Of a DNA stretch of 64,000 bases, positions 21,427-33,152 are shown piece by piece. The translations under genes and the position numbers were made by a program. Below the pieces are notes generated by a model. It had not been told where the DNA came from. It searched no databases and saw only the letters and a list, made by a program, of their open reading frames with translations. This stretch comes from Macropodus opercularis (Eukaryota; Chordata; Actinopteri; Anabantiformes; Osphronemidae). The stretch covers positions 18,556,501 to 18,620,500 of the forward strand of contig CM061097.1 in the NCBI GenBank assembly GCA_030770545.1, read 5' to 3'. Numbering within the stretch: position 1 is the first letter of the stretch; each line of letters begins with the position of its first letter.

Positions 21427-21800
21427 TCAATTTTCAATTCAATTCATTTCAACTTTATTTATATAGCGCCAATTCACAACAAGAACACGACAACAAAACA
21501 AGCAGCAACAGAACACAGGCAGGATGGTTGGACCAGCAACTGAACACTGGAGACACACGGCTCTGAGTCTGACGATACCTGGAGATGAGAATAGAGAGAG
21601 AGACAGAAAGAGAGAAGCACAATTACAACAGAAAGGAGACAAAGTCACGTGTGGACATGGAGGCAAGTTAGTGGATACAAGAAATCGAAAAGTAGAGGAG
21701 CTCAGTGAATGAAGGACGTCCCCCAGCATCTACGTCTATAGCAGCTTAACTAAGAGATGGTTCAGAGTGACCCGAACCATCTTTAACTATGCGCTTTGTC
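21427..21800 (-). mobile_element. LINE 3' end, antisense copy 1
   Basis: Reverse complement of the LINE tail at 46670-47259, with an internal deletion: the TTTATTTATATAGCGCCAATT tail is joined to the TGTTCTGTTGCTGCTTG-type part. It is truncated at the GACAAAGCG end of ORF2, where satellite sequence begins. Confidence 0.65.
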
Positions 21801-22767
21801 ATCACAGAGAGGAGACTTGTTGGCACTCGCCTCAACAATGAGTTAGTGTTACAGGTTCAGAGGTTCATCATAAAATACTGTGATGTAAATGCGGTTTGTA
21901 TGTGATATACGAGATGGTTCATAACACTGTACTCACTGTGAACGGAGCATCCGCTGTCCGCCTCCTGTCCCGAACATCAGGCAGGAATCCAGTCCTCCTT
22001 TTTCTGTTTAGAGGAACCTTTCCCTTGTGCCGCCTGTAACCCTCAGTCTGGACTCAGGCGTCAGTCGGCAGACTGTCCGTCCCACTTCTGACACCAAGAT
22101 GTCGTGGAAAAACCTTCTTCAAATGCTGGAACATACTGAGAAAACTAGAGGAGCATGTTGGTGTAATGAACCAGCTCAATGTTTAGTACGTGCTGGCATG
22201 AGGAAGACATCCTACAGCGAACCACTGTCTTCTGATGGATGTTAACACCAGAGCTTCTTATATATTGTAACACAATGGTTTAGCCACCCCTCGCATGCTA
22301 CCTGCTGTCTAAACGCATGTTCCATTTGGCCAACAGACCAACCTGGTAAAGCTTCTAACTTCCCCATTTTGTTCCCTGTGGTTGTGTAGATTCACTTGGG
22401 CCGGTGCTTAAACTTTCAATGGGCTTATCATTCACACAGGGGTTTTCACTCACACTGATCTTTCCATCTCATCGTATGGTTGGACCTTATCACACATACT
22501 CTAACTTTGGGAGACTCTCTTCAGCCAGGTAGTTTGTATGACACATTGGTTCAGAGCAACGTACCCTGTAGTGTGCTTATCAGCAATGCACACGGGACAC
22601 TGAAGGAGTCATCGCAAAGCTTATGATGTTAGTATATCAGTCATACGCCCATTTTTTTCAGATGGGACATCCCTACATGTATGAATAATCTAAAACATAA
22701 AATCAACTCAAATAAAACTAAATACAAGCTAGGTTTACCACAAAGTGACACAAATGAAGACAAACTA
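21801..22767 (+). repeat. satellite fragment B (one beta unit, truncated)
   Basis: Contains the beta core (about 21920-22100) and the long beta-to-alpha interval, then breaks off after GAAGACAAACTA. Its left edge abuts the LINE end at the same point as in array G (57805). Confidence 0.8.
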
Positions 22768-23156
22768 CTTTTTCTTTCTAAGTCAAGCGTTGTTTTTTTT
22801 GTCCTGTCCAGCAGTTTAGCATCCATCATGTATGTGCTGGATGCTGTATTGTGATGGGCAGTTTTGCTTTTTCAAAAGGGATACATAAACTATGAACCCC
22901 TCTTTGAAGATCTGAGGGTGAAAGGTGGGTGGGTGGGGGTTGGGGGGAGGAGAAGAAACACAGAGAACGAAATACATAGTATAACTAACATTGATTGAGA
23001 GTATTTAAATAAGTAGTAGCGATGAAATTGATTAATAACAGTCCTGGTAGGTATGATAATAATGATAATGCTATGACAAGCAGCAACAACTACAATAACA
23101 ACAACAGCAATAATGACAATAACCATACAACGACTATAGGTACATGTACAGCAACA
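22768..23156. other. low-complexity stretch with a G-quadruplex motif, no gene
   Basis: Holds a T-rich run, a G-rich tract at 22924-22950 (G-runs separated by T or TT), and imperfect AAT/AAC runs at 23050-23125. The class of sequence is not recognised. It connects the truncated satellite to the GC-rich repeat. Confidence 0.5.
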
Positions 23157-25159
23157 CCAGACTTCGCCTACCTGTTCGTGAGTTTGCATTTTTCTGTTCT
23201 CGCTCCAGTGCTGGCCTCATTACTTGAATCCGCTTGATGAATGTTGCTGGCCCTCCTACGCTCCCTACAGCGCCCGAGCTGGAGGAGGATTCTGTGTTGC
23301 CGCTGGCAGCAGCACGCACCGCAGCGGGACTCTCGAACTCTGATTTGACGGACTGATCCGTCATATCGCCTGTAGTTCTCCCTCTGTTTTTGGTTTATTG
23401 GATTTCAGCCGATGGGGCTCGCTTTAAGTTGAACTCTTGTGGATATCCTGGACTGTGCATGCTTTCTGTCCCCCCGTTTGTTCCCTGTCTTTTGCCCTTG
23501 TGTCGCCTGGAGCAAATCCACCGACTCTGTCAGTTATCGCGCTGTGGGAAAACCCCAGACCGTCACCCACCATCAGCTACCCTGTGGATCAGTACCCACC
23601 AGCGGCTCCCGATCCAACCATCGCCCCAGCTCACTCCAGACCACTATCACAACAACCGCTTCCGTCCTCCTGGTTACACCCCCACTTTCCACCTCTTCAG
23701 CTTTCAGCCAATCCGCCGTTACCTTCGCCGTTTCCTCCACCCGAGACCCCCACAGCCTCTTCTCCGACTCCTCCCTCATCGACCACAAGATTCCTGACGT
23801 CATCCCCATAGAAAGATTGACGACCGGTCGATTACACTTAAACCCTTTGTTTACCAATAAATTCACCTAAATCTCGGTACTTAGTTTTGCCTGATCCTTA
23901 TCAAGTGACACACTCCCCTGAGCGTGTATACCGAACCGTGACAGTGGGGGAGGTGTCCAGGAGCACAACCGCTGGCTGACGGATGTGTCTCCCAGAGGGT
24001 GTCCCCCGTCCCTAAGTGTCTACTTTGCAATTAGAACAGGGTGGTGGTCGTCCTTGCCAGGGCCGACAACTGAGGTCACACCTGGCCCCTTCTCTCGGAC
24101 CCCAGTAGGAGACCACCCCCTCAGGCCCTAAATGTATGTGTATGTGTATAAAGGACATTGGAAGACTACCAGTCTCCAAAGCCTTGTTCGGTGTTGTGTG
24201 TAATGTAGTTAAAAACTGAGGGGCAATCCGTTCCGGGAGGGACGGTGGTTGAGGCCGCTATTAGAGAGCCAGTCCCCCCGTATGGAGAAGGCCCCTCATA
24301 AACCTAGGTGAATGGGTGTAAAATGTAGCTGGGGCATAAGGCATCAAGGTCAGCAGAGCCAGGTCCCAGACTAGCTCAGCATCCTATCTCACCGGCCCCA
24401 GTCCCCCCAGACGGGGACAGACAGACCTGACCCGAGGGCCACGGTTGCGCTGCCCGGAGCATCACAGATAGCGCAGTCAGGGCCTCCCCACCTCCTCTGT
24501 CTCACATACACATCCTCTCCCTCACGCATACTCATGCTCGCCCCGTGAAGTCATTCACTCAAACACGCAATTTCTTACATAACACACATCCAGGCCCATA
24601 TGCATCTGCATATATCCACCAACACACACACAGGCCCATAAACCCGCACCCCCCTAGATACACACACACTGTGTAGCTGTGTAGGGGGGTCCGAACCCAG
24701 CCCAGGTGCCAAAGGGAACCAGAGCCCAGACAAACCTCCCCACAGATCCCATCATGCTCCGTCGCTATCGCCCCCACAGCATCCAAAGGAGCCGGACCAC
24801 AACGGTCGGCAACACCCCGCCCCCACAAAGACGCCCCAGGAAAAGGAGCACCCCCCAGGAGCAGGCAGGCCCCCACCAGGGAACCCCACAGACACCGGGC
24901 ACCCAGGTTCACACCCCAGGCCCCCCTCCACCAGCAGGGAGGTCTGTCCCCAGAGCTAGCCACGTGCCGACCCACCAACTGGTTGTCCCCCCAACCCCAA
25001 GCGCCAGCCCCCGCAGATACCACCCCCCAAATACAAAGGGCCCGTGCGGCCATCCCATGATCCCAGACAACCGGCCCTGAGTACCAAGCAGCACCCCAAC
25101 CCCAGGTAGCCCTCCCGCACATCAATGCTGGGAACAGCACAGCGCCTCAGGTCACACAC
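23157..25159 (+). repeat. dispersed GC-rich repeat, copy 1
   Basis: Nearly identical to 29392-30932: shared from CTTCGCCTACCTGTTCGTGA through ACCGAACCGTGACAG to the C-rich right half ending near CCCATGATC. The left half reads open in several frames because of its Pro/Ser-rich composition. It may be the 5' region of a retrotransposon, but no protein domain is seen. The copies differ in a TATGTG microsatellite and in about 300 bp at 23200-23700. Confidence 0.6.
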
Positions 25160-25252
25160 ATCACCTCCATGACAGTCATTACAAAGTCAGAGAAAAGCAA
25201 GCGTTCTTCATTGCAGTCAGTGATAGTCATTACAAAGTCAGGGTCAATTCAA
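25160..25252 (+). repeat. short form of the 51-bp minisatellite (under 2 copies)
   Basis: Contains AGTCATTACAAAGTCAGAGA, GCAAGCGTTCTTCATTGCAG and a second partial unit ending TCAGGGTCAATTCAACC. The same flank (TCAGGGTCAAT...CAACCACCC) closes the large array at 34506, so this is the unexpanded or contracted state. Confidence 0.8.
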
Positions 25253-25835
25253 CCACCCATCACACTAGTGAAACTATTCAAGATGTCACTTCTGACGAGA
25301 TGAAACCTTTCCACTGCTTAAACATGGAATCCATCCATCACCACAGACGTGTTTACTCCAAATAATTGTAAAGACTATTACTGCTGTTATGACAAATACA
25401 CCCAATATAGAAATACATGTCTTGATCTTCAGGGCTCAGTGGAAAACCTTAGCAACAGCCAAAGGGGTAACAAGAATATAAATGGAATATTTGAACTGGG
25501 TTCTACAACACACAGGGTATTTCTCACACTGCTCAGTGGTTGTGTCAGTACCTGCTTCTGCCAGATCCAACCCTGATGCCGATTCATAGCAGCTGTCCCG
25601 TCTCCGTCGTCTGTGCTGGTGCAGTGGCAGACAGCTTGTTGGGACGTCACCGGAGCAACTGGTCTTCGTGGTGTCGCGGGGAGTTACGTTAGCACCGTTA
25701 GGTTTCCCTCCCCTTGTCACCAGAAACACTGTTGCACTGTACAGATGTGTAGTGATGAAGTCCTTCGTGGTGACTCGACGGTGCAGTGGAGATTCACTCA
25801 GCGACCTTCTAAGTCCTGCTGATTAAGCAGAACAG
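25253..25835 (-). pseudogene. antisense env-start fragment, copy 1
   Basis: A minus-strand ORF at 25729-25436 (97 codons) begins MFLVTRGGKPNGANVTP, contains CCRTQFKYSIYI, and has a hydrophobic end (ILVTPLAVAK). Upstream on the minus strand this class carries the GACCAGCACAGTGGGAGAGA landmark seen at 366; in this copy it is partly deleted. Homology to 338-842 ties it to the env 5' region of ERV-A/B. The frame is kept in copies at 30950-31168 (partial) and 34984-34691. No receptor-binding or fusion domain is recognised. Confidence 0.45.
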
Positions 25836-25935
25836 GAATATGCATATTTAGAAATGTGTCCACAAAGAAACAAGCTGGCGTTAAATAGTAAATGTTTCCG
25901 TTAGTGACTATTAAATAAGCACAGCTTCACGAACT

Positions 25936-28430
25936 GTGTCTCAGCAGGTCAGTAAATCTTTCATTCCAATCAAACAAACAAACAATCATATCCTGTAAAT
26001 TGACTGTCCATCCCTTCAGAACACTGTACTCACTCTGAATGGAGGGTCAACTGTCAAGCGGGAATCCAGTCCTCCTTTTTCTGTTTAGAGGAACCTTTCC
26101 CTTGTGCCGGCTGTAACCCTCAGTCTGGACTCAGGCGTCAGTCAGCAGACTGTCCATCACACTTCTGACACCAAGATGTTGTGGATAAACCTTCTTCTTG
26201 TGACAAATGCTGGAACATACTGAGAAAACTAGAGGAGCATGTTGGTGTAATGAACCAGCTCAATGTTTAGTACGTGCTGGCATGAGGAAGACATCCTACA
26301 GCGAACCACTGTCTTCTGATGGATGTTAACACCAGAGCTTCTTATATATTGTAACACAATGGTTTAGCCACCCCTCGCATGCTACCTGCTGTCTAAACGC
26401 ATGTTCCATTTGGCCAACAGACCAACCTGGTAAAGCTTCTAACTTCCCCATTTTGTTCCCTGTGGTTGTGTAGATTCACTTGGGCCGGTGCTTAAACTTT
26501 CAATGGGCTTATCATTCACACAGGGGTTTTCACTCACACTGATCTTCCCATCTCATCGTATGGTTGGACCTTATCACACATACTCTAACTTTGGGAGACT
26601 CTCTTCAGCCAGGTAGTTTGTATGACACATTGGTTCAGAGCAACGTACCCTGTAGTGTGCTTATCAGCAATGCACACGGGACACTGAAGGAGTCATCGCA
26701 AAGCTTATGATGTTATTATATCAGTCATACGCCCATTTTATTCAGATGGGACATCCCTACATGTATGAATGCTCTAAAACATAAAATCAATTAAAATAAA
26801 ACTAAATACAAGCTAGGTTTACCACAAAGTGACACAAATGAAGACAAACTAAAATACAGTTTTACAACATAGGCCCCAATGTTGCTGAACATTTTCTTAC
26901 ACATGTGGTTGATTCTCTTTAAACCCATGAATGACTTACACAAGGTAAGACTTCAGTATTCGTAATATTCTAGATGTAACTTCACTGTAACACTGACCAC
27001 TAAAGAAATTACAGAACGCGTCAGGTGACTAAACCATTTCACAGAGCTACACACACATTCTTCACCTACACATAGTTGCTTCAGAACACTGGACTCACTC
27101 TGAATGGAGCGTCCGCTGTCTGCCTCCTGTCCCGGATGTCAGGCGGGAATCCAGTCCTGTTTCTGTGGAGCAGGTGGAACTTTTCCCTGGTGTCGGCTGT
27201 AACCATCAGTCTGGACTCAGGCGCCGGTCAGCAGACTGTCCATCACGCTTTTATACTAAAAAAAATAAAACCAATATAAATCAAATTAATTAAAATACAA
27301 GCTAAGTTTAACACAAAGTCAGGTGTAAGCAGACACAGAAGTTTTAAAGCTATGCCCAAATCAATGCTTTGCCCCAACCTACAGGGAACTCCTGTAATCT
27401 GTTAATACCCAAAGCATCTATTCCATACAGCTGCACTTTCAGTCCAAAACCTGTTAACTAATGATCAGTAGCCTGAGCATCACAGAGAGGAGACTTGTTG
27501 GCTCTCGCCTCAACAATGACTTAGTGTTACAGGTTCAGAGGTTCATCGTAAAATACTGTGATGTAAATGCAGTTTGTATGTGATATACGAGATGGTTCAT
27601 AACACTGTACTCACTGTGAACGGAGCATCCGCTGTCCGCCTCCTGTCCCGAACATCAGGCGGGAATCCAGTCCTCCTTTTTCTGTTTAGAAGAACCTTTC
27701 CCTTGTGTCGGCTGTAACCCTCAGTCTGGACTCTGGCGTCAGTCGGCAGACTGTCCGTCCCACTTCTGACACCAAAATGTCGTGGAAAAACCTTTTTCTT
27801 GTGACAAATGCTGGAACATACTGAGAAAACTAGAGGAGCATGTTGGTGTAATGAACCAGCTCAATGTTTAGTACGTGCTGGCATGAGGAAGACATCCTAC
27901 AGCGAACCACTGTCTTCTGATGGATGTTAACACCAGAGCTTCTTATGTATTGTAACACAATGGTTTAGCCACCCCTCGCATGCTACCTGCTGTCTAAACG
28001 CATGTTCCATTTGGCCAACAGACCAACCTGGTAAAGCTTCTAACTTCCCCATTTTGTTCCCTGTGGTTGTGTAGATTCACTTGGGCCGGTGCTTAAACTT
28101 TCAATGGGCTTATCATTCACACAGGGGTTTTCACTCACACTGATCTTCCCATCTCATCGTATGGTTGGACCTTATCACACATACTCTAACTTTGGGTGAC
28201 TCTCTTCAGCCAGGTAGTTTGTATGACACATTGGTTCAGAGCAACGTACCCTGTAGTGTGCTTATCAGCAATGCACACGGGACACTGAAGGAGTCATCGC
28301 AAAGCTTATGATGTTATTATATCAGTCATAGGCCCATTTTATTCAGATGGGACATCCCTAGATGTATGAATGCTCTAAAACATCAAATCAACGCAAATAA
28401 AACTAAATACAAGCTAAGTTTACAAAGCAA
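25936..28430 (+). repeat. satellite array C (hybrid core, alpha, beta)
   Basis: The first core at 26018-26165 begins as alpha (CTTCAGAACACTG, CTCTGAATGG) and continues as beta (CCTCCTTTTTCTG), with a deletion between. A normal alpha follows at 27076 and beta at 27595. The array breaks off at about 28430. Confidence 0.85.
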
Positions 28431-29391
28431 CGAAACGACATCATTCACTGCTGTGGTGATACAGTGCCACTAGAAACCAGGGTGATGGGGAAGGTGGGCA
28501 GGGCAGATGCCGTCAACCGAGGCGTCCACACTTGCCCCCCAGACAGGGCTGCAGCAGCCACAGGAACAGCACCAGGAGTCAGACCCAGCCACTGATGAGC
28601 CAGCACCAGCCAACCCCGGGAAGAACAGAAGCAGACCCCACCACCGCCACCGGGAGGGTCAGTCGCAGGGAGCAGAACCCGGCCTGCAAGGAACCCATAG
28701 GCAAGGGCCCCCGGAGCCCCGAGGGGGACCCGCCCCCAGTTTGCCTCCCCCGCAGGGACGGAGCAGAGCCCCCCAACGGGCAGAAATAACCCCCAGCGCC
28801 ACGATGGGCTTGAAGCACTAGGCAGGCATTGGAGGGAGTCAGCAGAAGAGGCTGCCCAGGCAGCAGGATCCTGCAGCCTGAGCCAGGATCAGGCCCCTCA
28901 AACATCAGCCGCACCACTAACATACATACACCCATACACATACTGCTACATACATTCCCCCAAAACCTACCCATCCATACGTGATACTATACACACCCAC
29001 ACCATACACGGGTACCCATTCATGAGGAGAGTCGGTCTCCGGCCCGGTACCTGCGTGGTCCCGTGGCACCTCTAGAGCCACCTCCCCCGCCCCCACCTGA
29101 GGAGAAGCAGGGAGCAGGAAGACAGGACCCCATTACCCTGCCAGCCAGCTTGGTTTGGGAGTGTGGGGCTAAGATGCATTAAAAGTGGGTGTCATGATCT
29201 GCAACTTCACTTCCGCTGCCGACCTGTTTTGAAGAACTCCACAGGATGCTCTTACCACACCCCGGTCAGCTTGTTCATGATTGCAAATTGCCGCCACCTG
29301 TGTCTGCTTCCTCTAACCACCTTCTTAAGCTCTGCTCTCAGGCACATTCTCGTCGGACCGTCAACGTCACCTGACCTACGTTCTTCTGGAG
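28431..29391. repeat. GC-rich sequence, probably 5' extension of the dispersed repeat
   Basis: The C-rich stretch 28500-28990 resembles in composition the right half of the dispersed repeat. 29180-29391 leads into the CTTCGCCTACCTG start of copy 2. ORFs here (such as 28507-28821) are compositional. No domain is recognised. Confidence 0.4.
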
Positions 29392-30932
29392 ACTTCGCCT
29401 ACCTGTTCGTGAGTTTGCATTTTTCTGTTTTCTAGTGCTGGCTTCGTTACTTGAACCCACTTGATGAACGTTGCTGGACCTCCTACGCTTGCTACAGCGC
29501 CCGACCTGGAGGACGATTCTGTGTTGCCGCTGGCGACCGCTTCCATCCTCTTGGTTACTACCCCACTAACCACCTCTTCATCTTTCAGCCACTCTGATTC
29601 GCCGTTTCGAGACCCCCACAGCCTCTTCTCCGACTGCTCCCTCATCGACCACAAGATTCCTGATGTCATCCCCATAGGAAGATTGACGACCGGTCGATTA
29701 CACCTAAACCCTTTGTTTACCAATACATTCACCTAAATCTAGGTACTTGGTTTTGCCTGATCCTAATCAAGTGACACACTCCCCTGAGCGTGTATACCGA
29801 ACCGTGACAGTGGGGGAGGTGTCCAGGAGCACAACCGCTGGCTGACGGATGTGTCTCCCAGAGGGTGTCCCCCGTCCCTAAGAGTCTAATTAGAACAGGG
29901 TGGTGGTCGTCCTTGCCGGGCCGACAACTGAGGTCACACCTGGCCCCTTCTCTCAGACCCCAGTATGAGAGCACCCCCTCAGGCCCTAAATGTATGTGTA
30001 TGTGTATGTGTATGTGTATAAAGGACATTGGAAGACTACCAGTCTCCAAAGCCTTGTTCGGTGTTGTGTGTAATGTAGTTAAAAACTGAGGGGCAATCCG
30101 TTCCGGGAGGGACGGTGGTTGAGGCCGCTATTAGAGAGCCAGTCCCCCCGTATGGAGAAGGCCCCTCATAAACCTAGGTGAATGGGTGTAAAATGTAGCT
30201 GGGGCATAAGGCATCAAGGTCAGCAGAGCCAGGTCCCAGACTAGCTCAGCATCCTATCTCACCGGCCCCAGTCCCCCCAGACGGGGACAGACAGACCTGA
30301 CCCGAGGGCCACGGTTGCGCTGCCCGGAGCATCACAGATAGCGCAGTCAGGGCCTCCCCACCTCCTCTGTCTCACATGCGTATCCTCTCCCTCACGCATA
30401 CTCATGCTCGCCCCGTGAAGTCATTCACTCAAACACGCAATTTCTTACATAACACACATCCAGGCCCATATGCATCTGCATATATCCACCAACACACACA
30501 CAGGCCCATAAACCCGCACCCCCCTAGATACACACACACTGTGTAGCTGTGTAGGGGGGTCCAAACCCAGCCCAGGGGCCAAAGGGAACCAGAGCCCAGA
30601 CAAACCTCCCCACAGATCCCATCATGCTCCATCGCTATCGCCCCCGCAGCATCCAAAGGAGCCGGACCACAAAGGTCGGCAACACCCCGCCCCCACAAAG
30701 ACGCCTCAGGAAAAGGAGCACCCCCCAGGAGCAGGCAGGCCCCCACCAGGGAACCCCACAGACACTAGGCACCCAGGTTCACACCCCAGGCCACCCTCCA
30801 CCAGCAGGGAGGTCTGCCCCCAGAGCTAGCCACGTGCCGACCCACCAACTGGTTGTCCCCCCAACCCCAAGCGCCAGCCCCCGCAGATACCACCCCCCAA
30901 ATACAAAGGGCCCGTGCGACCATCCCATGATC
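29392..30932 (+). repeat. dispersed GC-rich repeat, copy 2
   Basis: Matches 23157-25065, with a shorter left half and a longer TATGTG run (about 29993-30018). It ends at CATCCCATGATC, where an env-start fragment is joined directly. Confidence 0.6.
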
Positions 30933-31420
30933 AACTGAGTTCTACAACACACAGGGTATTTCTCACACTGCTCAGTGGTTGTATCAGTACCTGCTTCTGC
31001 CGGATCCAACCCTGATGCCGATTCATAGCAGCTGTCCCTCCTCTGTCCTCTGTGCTGGTGCAGTGGCAGACAGCTTGTTGGGACGTCACCGGAGCAACTG
31101 GTCTTCGTGGTGTTGCGGGGAGTTACGTTAGCACCGTTAGGTTTCCCTCCCCTTGTCACCAGAGACACTGTTGCACTGTACAGATGTGTAGTGATGAAGT
31201 CCTTCGTGGTGACTCGACGGTGCAGTGGAGATTCACTCAGCGTGTCTCTCCCACTGTGCTGGTCAACGCTGCCTCTCGTAGGACAAGAGTGTCACTGTTG
31301 GTCCTCTCAGTCCTGCTGATTAAACAGAACAGGAATAGGCATATTTACAAATGTGTCCACAAAGAAACAAGCTGGCGTTAAATAGTAAATGTTTCCGTTA
31401 GTGACTATTAAATAAGCACA
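30933..31420 (-). pseudogene. antisense env-start fragment, copy 2
   Basis: The minus-strand frame begins MSLVTRGGKPNGANVTP at 31168 and keeps TTTEQCEKYPVCCRT. After CCRTQ it passes into GC-rich repeat sequence, so the last third of the conserved frame is missing. The upstream landmark GACCAGCACAGTGGGAGAGA is present (antisense, about 31240-31265). Same interpretation as copies 1 and 3. Confidence 0.45.
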
Positions 31421-33152
31421 GCTTCACGAACTGTGTCTCAGCAGGTCAGTAAATCTTTCATTCCAATCAAACAAACAAACAATCATATCCTGTAAATTGA
31501 CTGTCCATCCCTTCAGAACACTATACTCACTCTGAATGGAGGGTCCACTGTCAAGCGGGAATCCAGTCCTCGTTTTTCTGTTTAGAGGAACCTTTCCCTT
31601 GTGCCGACTGTAACCCTCAGTCTGGACTCAGGCGTCAGTCAGCAGACTGTCCGTCCCACTTCTGACACCAAAATGTTGTGGATAAACCTTCTTCTTGTGA
31701 CAAATGCTGGAACATACTGAGAAAACTAGAGGAGCATGTTGGTGTAATGAACCAGCTCAATGTTTAGTACGTGCTGGCATGAGGAAGACATCCTACAGCG
31801 AACCACTGTCTTCTGATGGATGTTAACACCAGAGCTTCTTATATATTGTAACACAATGGTTTAGCCACCCCTCGCATGCTACCTGCTGTCTAAACGCATG
31901 TTCCATTTGGCCAACAGACCAACCTGGTAAAGCTTCTAACTTCCCCATTTTGTTCCCTGTGGTTGTGTAGATTCACTTGGGCCGGTGCTTAAACTTTCAA
32001 TGGGCTTATCATTCACACAGGGGTTTTCACTCACACTGATCTTCCCATCTCATCGTATGGTTGGACCTTATCACACATACTCTAACTTTGGGTGACTCTC
32101 TTCAGCCAGGTAGTTTGTATGACACATTGGTTCAGAGCAACGTACCCTGTAGTGTGCTTATCAGCAATGCACACGGGACACTGAAGGAGTCATCGCAAAG
32201 CTTATGATGTTATTATATCAGTCATACGCCCATTTTATTCAGATGGGACATCCCTAGATGTATGAATAATCTAAAACATAAAATCAACTCAAATAAAACT
32301 AAATACAAGCTAGGTTTACCACAAAGTGACACAAATGAAGACAAACTAAAATACAGTTTTAAAACATAGGCCACAATGTTGCTGAACATTTTCTTACACA
32401 TGTGGTTGATTCTCTTTAAACCCATGAATGACTTACACAAGGTAAGACTTCAGTATTCGTAATATCCTACATGTAACTTCACTGTAACATTCACTGACCA
32501 ATAAAGAAATTACAGAACGCGTCAGGTGACTAAACCATTTCACAGAGCTACACACACATTCTTCACCTACACATAGTTGCTTCAGAACACTGGACTCACT
32601 CTGAATGGAGCGTCCGCTGTCTGCCTCCTGTCCCGGATGTCAGGCGGGAATCCAGTCCTGTTTCTGTGGAGCAGGTGGAACTTTTCCCTGGTGTCGGCTG
32701 TAAACATCAGTCTGGACTCAGGCCGGTCAAAGACTGTCCATAACACTTTTATACTACAAAATAAAACCAATATAAACCAAATTAATCAAAATACAAGCTA
32801 AGTTCAACACAAAGTTATATGTAAGAAGACACAGAAGTTTTAAAGCTATGCCCAAATCAATGCTTTGCCCCAACCTACAGGGAACTCCTGTAATCTGTTA
32901 ATACCCAAAGCATCTATTCCATACAGCTGCAGTTTCAGTCTAAAACCTGTTAACTAATGATCAGTAGCCTGAGCATCACAGAGAGGAGACTTGTTGGCTC
33001 TCGCCTCAACAATGAGTTAGTGTTACAGGTTCAGAGGTTCATCATAAAATACTGTGATGTAAATGCAGTTTTTATGTGATATACGAGATGGTTCATAACA
33101 CTGTGCTCACTGTGAACGGAGCATCCGCTGTCCGCCTCCTGTCCCGAGCATC
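31421..33152 (+). repeat. satellite array D (hybrid, alpha, truncated beta)
   Basis: Hybrid alpha/beta core at about 31503, as in array C, alpha at 32577, and the start of beta at 33076. Beta is cut within the core after GTCCCGAGCATCAG, where the 51-bp minisatellite begins. Confidence 0.85.

Noticed and set aside
24559..25140. Minus-strand ORF of 193 codons, Gly/Trp/Cys-rich
   Set aside because: Product of the C-rich repeat composition. The second copy at 30429-30746 is shorter and no domain is visible.
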